Origin: Mrakia gelida
Lineage: Eukaryota; Basidiomycota; Tremellomycetes; Cystofilobasidiales; Mrakiaceae
Direction: 5' to 3'
DNA: 64,000 nt
NCBI GenBank assembly: GCA_024345305.1
Contig: BRON01000003.1
Span: 62,001 to 126,000, forward strand
The notes beneath the pieces were generated by a model, which made no database searches, was not told where the DNA came from, and saw nothing but the letters and a program-made list of their open reading frames with translations. The position numbers were made by a program, and so were the translations under genes. This document shows, one piece after another, positions 24,932 to 33,835 of this stretch; the first letter of the stretch is position 1, and each line of letters opens with the position of its first letter.

Positions 24932-26143
24932 TCAAAGGCGAGCGAAAGAGGGTTGGTGCCTGATGCGCAGATTTCCGACTGGAGAGGGAGGGAGACGTTT
25001 GGGTCGATTTCGACGTGTAGAAGGGCGCCGATAGTGTCGATAGAGGTGGGAAGCAGTAGAGTCGAGGGTTGAGATAGGGCCAGACTGATGGTGAAGTCGA
25101 GGGGGCAAGGGGAGCGACGCGTCGAGGGAGGAAGAGCCATCGAGCCAGGTTGTTGTTGCGCTGCGCTTCGAGAGATCTCGGCGGAAAGGTCGATAGAGTG
25201 AGCTCTGAGCCCTTGTGGGGGTCGGCGGAGGTGATATAGAGATTGAAAGAGCTACGAGTCGTCCTTTGAACGAGACGAGAGCTGTTTGGGGGAGGAGGGA
25301 AGTGGAGGGAGAGGGAAAGGAGGAGTGATCAGCCTTTGAACGTTGTTTGTGAGAGGTTGAGACGTACGATAAGCAACCGGCCGGAGTCCCAGGTAGGGGA
25401 CTTGACTTTGGAAGTCCGAACGAGGTGAGCCAGGCGACAGAGTGATCAAGCGGAGAGGGGGCGGACGAGGAGATCTGAGGTGGGGAAGCAGAGGGAGCCA
25501 TCTCCCTCCAGTGTACATACCACCCAGTCGCAAGATAGGCTTGGGCTTGATGTTTTTGAGCCGGATCGTCCGAAAGCGAGCACTGGTGAACGAAGAGAGT
25601 CAGAATCAGCATCGACGAACGAGGAAGGGAGGGTTGAGCTCACCGACAACAGATCGATCTCTTCCTTTTCCTCCTTTTGCAGAACCATAGGACTCCCCCC
25701 CTCGTCCTCCTAAACACTCTCCCGATGTTACGCTCTGATGAGCAGTGTTTTATCTCTAGGAAACGAAAGGAGAGCGAACTGAACTCACCGACGTCGAGCT
25801 CATCAGTGCTTCGACTTCCTCCCCTCTCATCTCGCTCCTGCCATCTTCGCCTTGGGACCTGAGCGATTTCGACCTTGCTCGACTGAGTGAGAGATAGCGA
25901 AGGTGATTCCTGTTGTGTGGAGAGGGGTTGAGGTCGCTTGAATGGGCCGAGGGAGAGGAAGCAAGAAAAGTCGACGAGATGGAGATGGCCGAGGGGATCG
26001 AAGGGGAGTCGAGAGTCGGGAGGAGGCTTTGCTGCTGGGGAGGACGGTATGGTTGAGCGGATATCCTGCTCTTTGATGGTTCGAGGAAGATCAACTTCGT
26101 TCAGCTTGTCGAAGGGAAGTGAGGTTGAGTGGTTGATGGCGGT
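24932..26143 (-). pseudogene. Family X gene, alpha copy 1, probably broken
   Basis: This spliced-looking gene lies just upstream of the alpha B gene on the same strand. Exon 1 is about 25789-26143 and includes HLRYLSLSRARSKSLRSQ and EDGRSEMRG, conserved in locus 2. A second short exon and a third exon reading LAFGRSGSKTSSPSLSCDW follow, ending SPTWDSGRLLI before donor gtacgt near 25370. The third exon has an in-frame TGA (after VRPLSA) where the locus 2 copy reads through. Exon 1 differs from locus 2 by 1-2 base indels. No ATG opens the frame. No known domain is recognised. I call it a probable pseudogene, but an unusual splice pattern could rescue it. Confidence 0.4.
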
Positions 26144-26195
26144 CTGAGTCCAAACGATGGGGAGGGAAGGACCGTCAGTTTTGAGTCGAGCTCAC

Positions 26196-27133
26196 CTCCT
26201 CCCCGTCCCTGCCCTCCAAACCCTCACGACCTTCAAATACAAGTTCAGAGCCTCCCAAGCTTAGCGGCAGCACTTGAACACATTCAGGCTGTTCTTGTCA
26301 CTGTTCTTGTAGCTCTTGACCTCGTCGCAGCGGCCGATACTCGTTTGCTCGAGGGAAGCTCAACGGCCTTCCCATCTCTCCTCCCGTGAGTTCGTTTTCT
26401 CCTTCTTTTCTGTCCGACGTGTCTGCCTTCTTCGCACGAGACCGGAGGCTTGAGGGTGAAGGTGGGCCTTCGGTGATCAAAGTGGAACATCTGCGCGCAG
26501 AACAACAGGGAGAGATGGACTTCTCCCTTCGAGCTCGAGCTCACCTTCCTTCCACTCGTCCAGACTGACTCTTTGCTCCCTTCTCCCAGCAGTAGTACCT
26601 TCCGACTGGAGTGGGTGCATGCGCTCGATATCTTGCTCGACGTATGATTGCGCCTTAATCGCATGCGAGGGAGATGGCCCTCCAGCTCATCTCCTGCCAT
26701 CTCTCCTCCTCCCCTTGGTCCTCCGTCGCCCCTCTCGCCCTGATACTTCCACCAGGCTTTCTTAACACCTGAACGATACCCCAACTCTCAAGAATTGCTT
26801 ATCGTGAGTCTATCTCTCGAGAAAACGACGTCCAGAGGCTGATCCTCCTCTTTCTCTTCCCTCCTCCCCTCCGCCTCCTCTCCACACAGGACTTCGTCTT
26901 CTTCAAGAGGTCGAAGGTCGATCGCAACTTTATCCCAGACACCCCTATCTGCCTCTCCCAGGCGTACAGCTCTCTCCATCGACGTTTTCGTCGAGATCTC
27001 ATCAGCGCAGCACGAACAACAAAGACTCGAACTCGCTCTCCTCCCGCGACGCGTCGTCTCCTTCGCTCTTTGGCCACCACGACCTCGATTCCAAGGATCT
27101 CCTGCACACGGAAACACTCTGGGATACACTATC
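26196..27133 (+). CDS. Family X gene, beta copy 1, unknown function
   Basis: Four exons join in frame: about 26196-26385, 26590-26641, 26755-26803 and 26890-27133. The product reads SLAAALEHIQAVLVTVLVAL, then STFRLEWVHALDILLD, AFLTPERYPNSQELLI and DFVFFKRSKVDRNFIPDTP, followed by an Arg-rich stretch. Introns have good donors (gtgagttcg, gtatga, gtgagt) and end in cag. The inverted copy at 61300-62240 keeps every exon open. I see no ATG in the first exon, so the true start is in an undetected exon, or the gene is a relic that kept its frame. A strong donor, gtatgt, follows 27133. No known domain is recognised. It shares the divergent core with the alpha X gene. Confidence 0.45.
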
Positions 27134-27405
27134 GTATGTTCCATTCCCCTGTTAAACCCTTTGTTTACCCAAAACGAGTACACGTCGCCTCCCTGCGCGC
27201 CTGGAGATCAGGCACCGATCCCTCCTCGCGCAAAGCGTTCGACCATTCGCACGACCCGAACTTTCAAGCTTTCTCTCTTCTTCCCTCCAACCACATCCTC
27301 CCTTCCACTCACAATCCTACTTTTTTTTACTTCACTCAACCTCGACCCTCTCTACTTCCCTCCTCTCCCAACCTCACCTCATTCAACCCAACCCAACTCG
27401 CAACG

Positions 27406-28347
27406 ATGTCCTCCCTCGCCGCCAAACTCTCTTCCTTCTCCAAGTCGGTCAAGAAAACGTTCAAGAAGGTCACCACCAAGCTCTCTCTAAAGAAGAACAA
27501 GATCCAGGTCGTCTCTACTACTACTGGGGTTCGTTCTCCTTCTTCGCTCTTCCGTCCTCGCTTTTCCGACGCGCGCGCGCGGGAAGAGAAAGGTTTGGCT
27601 TTGGACTGACCTCCTTTTCGTCTTCTTCCTCTTTTTTTTCCTTGGCTGGTTCAGATTTCTCACGAGATCGCGATCGTTGAACCGGTCGTCGTTCTCCTCC
27701 CTATCGAACCTCAGACTCAATCCAAGGTCGAGAAGTTCGACGGACGCTTCCTCCTCACCTCCGCGCTCTTCGACTTGGACCTCGACGACCTCGACGGATC
27801 TGACTCCGACGACGACGAAGAGGACATCGATCTTTGCTTCTCGAGGGACTTCAACGCCGAAAAGATGTTCAAAACCTCGCAACTCCCTCCTTCGGTCGTC
27901 GTCGTCGAGAAGCCTCTCCCTGAGCGACTTGGTAAGTCTCACTCGCTCTCGTCTTCCGGGATCACTACCCCCTTCTCGCCCGAGACTGACTCTTCCTTCT
28001 CTTGTTATCTCACAGAGTACAAACTCATCAGATCCTCTCCCTCAATCCACCCGTCTCACCGTCGTCGACTCGCGTCACCCCCTCCCCTCTCTCCCCTCCA
28101 TCAAGTCACCTTCCCTCCTCCCGTCCGACCCGCCAGACCCCTCACCCCTCCCATCGGATCCACTACCGCCACCACCACTCCTCCCCTCTCCCCCGCATCC
28201 TCCATCTCCTCCATCAAATCCTCCCTCGCTCCCTCAACTCCTCGAGGAGGATCGCCAACCCGAAACGAGAACGTCGTCGAGAAGCGAAACAACAACAGGT
28301 TCGCCGTTTACGAGCCTATCAAGATTAGGAGCGATGGGTTCTTCTAG
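27406..28347 (+). CDS. Family B protein, beta copy 1, unknown function
   Basis: The start is ATG 27406 in the pyrimidine/CAAC-rich context seen at all four copies. Exon 1 encodes MSSLAAKLSSFSKSVKKTFK and KLSLKKNKIQVVSTTT, a basic amphipathic helix. Exon 2 begins ISHEIAIVEPVVVLLPIEP and continues to the acidic DLDLDDLDGSDSDDDEEDID and FSRDFNAEKMF. Exon 3 begins EYKLIRSSPSIHPSHRRR and has TTPPLSPASSISSIKSS, ending YEPIKIRSDGFF, TAG 28345-28347. Lengths and splice sites match the other copies. It lies 270 bp after the beta X gene on the same strand. Confidence 0.75.
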
Positions 28348-28885
28348 ACTTCTAGCTCATCTGTTCGAGGGTGGAAGGTGGCGAGGAAGGAAAGGGGACG
28401 CGGAGGGGGAGCGAGCTGGTCTTGCTTCGTCTTTGTTCGTCGCGTCGTGTTGTTTTGTTTCCTCGTTTCGTTGCTCCCTTACTACTTACCTACTTGCCTG
28501 GCTCACTCGGCTAACTATATTTTTTCCTTCTCGTTCTCTCCCGTCTCGTACTTGCTTGTTCCCTCGTTCTCAGTCCTCGTCTGTCGTCTCGTCTCGCGTC
28601 GCTTCTCTCTTTCGTTGTTGTTTCTCGCTTTGTCTTTCCCTTCTCGTTCTCGTTCTCGCCATCATTCTCACTCTCGTCTTCTAGTCTCAACTTTCTCTCC
28701 AGTCTCTCATCGATATACACGACTCTCGTTCTCTTGACTTCCGCGAGAGACTGTGAAAGATCGATCAATCGACGCGTCTTCACATCTCGTTCGACGCGGT
28801 AGATTAGGCGATCTAGAGGAAAGGAAGAAGGAAGGAAGTCAGGTCAGTCGAGCCTCGAGATGTCTATGACGAAGCGAGAAACGGC
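28348..28885. other. Convergent intergenic stretch, edge of the duplication
   Basis: This is T/C-rich 3' flank of the beta B gene, matching the complement of about 59640-60060, down to the shared gatcaatcgacgcg near 28765. The remainder is the 3' flank of the F-box-like gene. No gene is seen. Confidence 0.55.
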
Positions 28886-30084
28886 TCACCAGAGCTCTGG
28901 ATCCTCCTCCAACTCCTCGTCGAAGAAAGGTCGCGTCGTCCCGTCCTTCATCATGAGCTTCCACCCTAGCTTGTACTCTTCGTGCACGTACCCCAGCTCC
29001 ACCCAACGCCTCGCACAAGCTCTCATTTCCGCTCCCTTCACTCCAGTCCAAACGACCAATGGGTCGTTCCAGGGAATGATGAACGGCGACGGATCCCAAG
29101 GGTCGGAAAGCCATCGAACCGCTCCCTCCAACGCTTCTCCCAACGACGTCGCGTCCATCCCTTGACAGTCGACCACCCACGTCGTCGAGTCTTTCAGGAT
29201 TCCCGGAAGCCAGCAGACATGCTGCGGCCGAAGAGCGAGGGGATGATAGAGGAAGGAGGAGGAACGATCGAGTTTGAGGGTACGAAGAAGGTCGCCTTGG
29301 ATGGAGTGACCGCCCATGCCGACGTAGTCGACGAGGTTATCTCGATACTCCCCTCCCACTAGGACGCGCATCCCGAAGATCCTGTCCATTCGAAGGAACT
29401 TGAAGATCTCGAGGACCTCGGGGGACGGGCTGGAGTCGAAGTAAGGGAGGACGAAGACGGAGAGGAGGTCCGGGAGAGGAGGACCTAGGGTTTGAAGTTG
29501 GAGGAAGGAGGGATCCATATCTTCGAAAGCTTTACGTCCTAGACGTCTCTTCTTTGCTCCTTTGAGGTCCCAAGGGATCCAGAGGAGACAGTTCTCCTGT
29601 CCTCGAATGAAGAACTCCTTGACCCAGCTGCGTCGGTCGTCGAACGACGCTCGTCCCATCCCGAGCTCTTGAGCTCCGAGGATTCCATTCTCCTGGTTGA
29701 AGAGGGTGACCCAGTCCTGAGGTTTGAGAACTCTGATGGATTGGTAGAAGAAGGGGAGAACGAGGTGGTAGAGTCCTTGGAGGCGAGGAGGAGTTGGAGC
29801 GGGTGAGGAGGAGGAGAGGGAAAGATGTTGGATTCGGTTGGGTTCTTCGAGGGAAGGAAGACGAAGAGTAGGATCCTCTCGATGACCTCGACGGGGACAC
29901 AGTAGGAGATGAGCTTCGAGGAGGACGTGATGCTGGCTGAGTCGGGGAGGAGAAAAGGAAAGGAAGGAGGGGAGCGAGAGGAGGGATCCTTAGTTCGAGG
30001 AGTCGACGTCTTCGGCTGAGCCTTGGTCGACTTGGGGAGATGAAGGAGCGATCTGAAGAGTTTCGAGAGCTTGAGGAGGGGCAT
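28886..30084 (-). CDS. F-box-like protein with an apparent frameshift
   Basis: The start is ATG 30084 (MPLLKLSKLFRSLLHLPKS). After a Ser/Pro/Lys-rich leader, the motif CVPVEVIERILLFVF..LQLLLASK matches the core of fungal F-box-like domains, which link substrates to SCF ubiquitin ligase. The natural continuation, GLYHLVLPFFYQSIRVLKP, lies in another frame starting at about 29775-29778 with no intron signals between, so one base appears to be missing there. The second frame runs open for about 300 residues (LYHPLALRPQHVCWLP, GYVHEEYKLGWKLMM) to TGA 28886-28888. It contains no repeats such as LRR or WD40 that I can see. It is either an assembly error or a recent lesion; the intact protein would be about 400 residues. 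Confidence 0.6.
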
Positions 30085-30264
30085 CGGTGGAGGATCCGAA
30101 GAGGAAAGGTGTCGAAGAGGCTGATCGTTGGGAGTCAAAGAGAAAGAAAGAGAAGAGGGAAGGGAAAGGCGACGAGCTCATCAACCTCTTTTGAGCCCCC
30201 TCCCTTCCCTTCCTCCCAACCCTCACGGCCTTCCCCTCACCTTCCCTCTCTTCTCAGCCTCGCC
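30085..30264. promoter_or_regulatory. Short divergent promoter, F-box-like gene and BRCT-like gene
   Basis: The two ATGs face away from each other across 180 bp. The + side is C/T-rich leader (ttcccctcaccttccctctc). No TATA box is visible. Confidence 0.45.
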
Positions 30265-31728
30265 ATGGCTTCTCCTAACCATCAAGGAGGCTCCCAAGCT
30301 GGACCTTCCAAGTCCGCTCAGAACGCTGGACCACCACCGAAGAAGGAGAAGCTGATCTGGCCCGAAACGACGACGCACCAGTTCTTCTTTGATCCCTACT
30401 CGGAGTCGGACGATATGAAGAGACTGCGAGTGGTCAGTATTCGAAGTCCGAAGTGTATATATACCACCCCTACCCTGCTGACTTCGCTTCTTCCTTTGCT
30501 CCCTTCCTGATGCAGATCGTCCCTCCCTCTCATCGGACCCTCGTCCTCGCCGAAGCAACTCACGTTCTCCTCGACTCTGAGGTGCCCTCCAACCTCCTCC
30601 GAGCTCAAGAACTCAGCCATCTGAGGATCCCAGTCGTAACTCTTCAATGGGCGCTTCTGTCTTTTTTCCATGGCAGATCTGAGCCAGTTGAAGCGTTCGC
30701 CGTCGTTGGAAACGAGGTCGAGGAGGAGGAGGAGCAGCCCGCTCTCGAAGTGGTTGAAGCTGCCGAGGAAGTTGAGGAGGGTGTCGTAGATGCAGCTGTA
30801 GAGAACGAGGTTGCCATGGAGATGCAAGAGGAGAGGGTTTTACCTCAAGAGTGAGTCTACAGCCGTTCGTCTGAAAGCGAAGCTCGCTGCTCGGGCCCTC
30901 GAGCGCTCGAGGGCCGAAGCTGACTTCCCTCTTCCCCTTCTTCTCTTCCTCGATGAGTCAACCAGAAGAAGCAAGACCAGTCGATGCAGGTGTCGCCGAC
31001 GCTCCCGAGCGCTTGGGTCTTCCCGTTCAACCGTGAGTGCGAGACTGCCCTCTGAGGGGAGGGAAGAGGGGAGGGAGGGAGCAGAGGGAGGGCTGAAGGA
31101 AGGGACGTCGGAGCTGATTCTTTCCTCCCTACGTGCTCTATCTCTTCGAAGTCCTCCATCACCGAACCTTCCTCGCGAGCCCGAAGCCGAAACGGAGGAG
31201 GACCGACGCCGTCGTGAGAAGGGGAAGGGTCGAGAGGAGCCTCGAGTCGAAGCGGAGGCGGGACCGTCGGCTGGAGGATCGATCGCTGGAGGACAGGTTG
31301 TAGGAGCTCAGAGTGGAGTCGCTGCTGAGATTGAGGCCGCTGAGGATGATGACGATAGGCTTCGCTCTCGGTGAGTGCAATCAGAACACCTCAACGAGAG
31401 CTCTGCCGGACGCTTCGAGTTCGAAACTGACGCGTCGTCTGGCTCTCTTTCCCTTCTTCAGCCAACCGTCCTCACCTCCCCAACCCGAACCTCAAGCTTC
31501 ATCTCCAGCTCGCCGCGCTGGTCTTCGTCCTCGGATCGATAAGGGGAAGGGGAGAGCTCCCAGAGGAGAGACTTCACCGTTGCAAGACGAGGAGGACGAC
31601 GGAGGATCGGACGAGTTCAGGCAGGATCAGAACGACGAGGAGTACGAGAACGACCCAGTGCTAAAGTGAGTACAACTTCACACATCGCTGCAACGCACTC
31701 GTCGTCTCACCTCAGACTCTCCGCTATG

Positions 31729-31766
<38 letters not shown>

Positions 31767-31950
31767 TCATCTGTCTATCTATCGATCTCATTGCGTGGAC
31801 CTTATCTATCTCTTCATCGTCTGCGGTCATTCCTGCGTTCTTCTCGACTTTGAAAGAGAAAAGGCGAGCTCGAGTTGAAGTTGACGCGACTCACTCGCCT
31901 TCAGCACTCGTCCGTGCATGCAGAACTTGACCGCTCTGACTCTCATGTAA
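30265..31950 (+). CDS. BRCT-like domain protein with acidic tail, paralogue of the forkhead N-terminus
   Basis: The start is ATG 30265 (MASPNHQGGSQAGPSKSAQ), almost the same start as the forkhead protein. A BRCT-like domain follows: HQFFFDPYSESDDMKRL, an intron at the same place as in the forkhead gene, ATHVLLDSEVPSN, and IPVVTLQWALLSFF. The rest is Glu-rich (GNEVEEEEEQPALEVVEAAE) and then charged/Pro-rich over four more exons. No forkhead domain follows. The last large exon ends NDPVL; reading on gives TGA at 31667-31669, but that stop lies inside a consensus donor (gtgagt). Splicing to 31905 would add NTRPCMQNLTALTLM and stop at 31948-31950, the end I used. BRCT domains bind phosphoproteins in DNA repair and replication; a nuclear role is inferred. 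Confidence 0.62.
31730..31766. repeat. Tetranucleotide microsatellite (CTAT)n
   Basis: About nine uninterrupted ctat units, followed by two imperfect patches (ctgtctatctatc). It lies inside the proposed last intron or 3' flank of the BRCT-like gene. Confidence 0.9.
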
Positions 31951-32239
31951 TCCTTTGGCTTTTATCACACTCGCAGGGACTCCCAGGATTCTCTTCAGTC
32001 GCGCATGCATCGGTCAAAACCCAATCGCGTCGCGTAGCGTAGCGTTCCCATTCTTTGTTCTCGCCCTCTTTCGTCTCCATCGCTTTCCGTCCTCTACCGA
32101 CCAAACACCCTCCACCTGGTACTGCTCTAGTTCACGTCTGTGGGGGAACGAAGAAGATCCAACCCCAAATCAGCGACCTCTCTCTCATCGTCGTCAAACT
32201 CAAAACGAAAACGAAAACGCGAACCGACTCACTCAACGC

Positions 32240-33835
32240 CTAAAGCAGCAAAGCAGCAACTCCCCAAGCAAAAGCTCCCATCCCCCCAACGGCAACGGTC
32301 CTTCCCGCTCCTCCCGTAGCAGCAGCAGCAGGGGTGGTCGCCGAAGCCGAGGCTGAAGCAGCAGCAGCTCCAGTCGAGGACGATCCAGCAGCGGCAGACT
32401 CGTCGGTCGTCGTCGCGTGGGTGTATCCAGTCCAAGCAGCGGTGGTGGTAGCAGCGGCATCGGCGCTGGCAACGGCCTCTGATTCGGTGGCGTTGTAGCA
32501 GTAGGAGAAGGCGCTGCATAGAGAGGGATGGGGAGGAGGGGAGAAGAGAGGAGGTCAGGACGAGGAAGTTGACGAGAAGAAGGAGCGAGGGGAAGGGAAG
32601 AGGGGAAGAGTTGGAGGGGGGTGGGTCCTCACACGGCATCGGCGGCGGCGGTGAGGGTGACGTCGGCACACTAGCGAGAGGAGGGAGGGGAAGGAAAGAG
32701 TCAGCTTCGAAAGCTCGACGCGTCGACTTTTGATCTCAAATCGAAGCTCGGCCGTGAGGACTCCAGCCTCGTTTCTGCTTCACCGCGGTATCAGGGAAAG
32801 AGAGATACACACTCACCTGGTAGAAAGTAGCGTTGGTATCGCCGGACGTATACTTCATTTGGAAGGTCAAGTCCTGTCCGACGGCGAACGAGTCGGCGGT
32901 GTCGAAGTCGGGAGTGGCGAGGCAGCTGAGGGACGACGCAGGGGTCGGGGAAAAGAGGTAGCGAGAAAGGGAGGGACGAAGAGTCAGTATCTGCTTGAAG
33001 GAGGTGACTCGAGTGAGAGAGTCAAGAGAGAACGAAGGAAAGTCGAGGAGGGGAAAGCGGGTCGAGGTGGGTCGACGCGTCAACTCACATCTGCCCGATC
33101 AGGCCTCCGTTGTTGAGGGTGTTCCACTGCGAGACAAAGGGGTGATAAGAGGCCAGTCAGTCTCAATGGTTCGAAGGATCGAAGAGTTTCAGAAATATAA
33201 AGGGGAAATGAAGGCACCTTGTTGAAAGTCGACGAAGAAGTCGGTACCGCGTCGGTCGTGTAGGAGAACTCGACGTCGTAGGAGGCATGGTAGATGTGAA
33301 TAGAGAATTGTCCATCAGCTGTAAGCAAGGACGCTTGAAGTCAGCTCACAGATCGAAGGGAAGAGAGAGCATGAGACGGGACGAAACGAGACGACTCACT
33401 GAGAGGGTAGTTGGTTCGGTTCAGAACTGAGCCTTCTCCGCAAAGTCCTGTCTGCATGGCAGTATCGAGAAGGTCTTGAGTGGCTGCTTCAAGAGCTCGA
33501 GGAGCCTGGGAGAAGGGTAGGAGAACGGGGAAGGGGAAGTCGAGTGAGCGAGACGACGCCGGCTGGAAGACGAGAAAGAGGGTGACAACGAACAGGGTAA
33601 CTCCATCCGGCTGGAGGGGGTGAGAAGGAAAGAATGAGAATCAGTAGAGCGAGGGACGAGGACGGCGAAAAAGGGGTAGAGAGGATGGGTCGAGGAAACG
33701 TGAGGGAAGAAGAGAGCGAGCCTTACCTCGAGCAGCGATGTCGGTCGTAGTGTACCGAACTCGAGGCAAAAGAGCAGCTCCGGAGACCAGAGTAGATCCA
33801 ACGGCAACTGCAGCAGCGATGGTTTGGATGAACAT
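32240..33835 (-). CDS. BIM1/X325-like copper-site protein with GPI anchor signal
   Basis: The start is ATG 33835, with signal peptide MFIQTIAAAVAVGSTLVSGA. The extracellular domain has the BIM1/X325 pattern: LCGEGSVLNRTNYPL, DGQFSIHIYHASYDVEF, WNTLNNGGLIGQ, ICLATPDFDTADSF, the NATFYQCADVTL strand and FSYCYNATESEAV, with conserved cysteines and N-glycosylation sites. A Ser/Ala/Thr-rich tail of about 60 residues ends in GGMGAFAWGVAALLL, a typical GPI-attachment signal, and TAG 32240-32242. Known relatives are LPMO-like surface proteins linked to copper uptake, not chain cleavage. The N-terminal His that binds copper in that family is not obvious here; the residues after the signal are ALLPRVRY. 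About eight exons are seen. Confidence 0.72.

Larger units (their letters stand above)
23490..28790. repeat. Inverted duplication, locus 1 (four-gene divergent module)
   Basis: This block holds the units alpha (X then B, minus strand) and beta (X then B, plus strand) head to head. It recurs in opposite orientation from about 59640 to the window end. Similarity includes exons, introns, intergenic parts and 3' flanks: for example the segment after the beta B stop, ggtggcgaggaaggaaaggg near 28375, is found complemented near 60030. The edges are approximate because I judged them by eye. Confidence 0.8.

Noticed and set aside
24268..25140. Minus-strand frame joining LLHVEIDPNVSLPL directly to the alpha B start
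   Set aside because: The open frame upstream of MPSSIN is not kept in the locus 2 alpha copy or in one beta copy; the CAACCC-rich leader just before each ATG looks untranslated, so I kept ATG 24789 as the start.
23490..28790. Transposon as the explanation for the duplicated block
   Set aside because: I found no transposase, integrase, reverse transcriptase, terminal repeats or target duplications; the block consists of ordinary intron-bearing genes.
31730..31766. Regular short repeats that could suggest a CRISPR-like array
   Set aside because: They are simple (CTAT)n units without spacers, in a eukaryotic genome.
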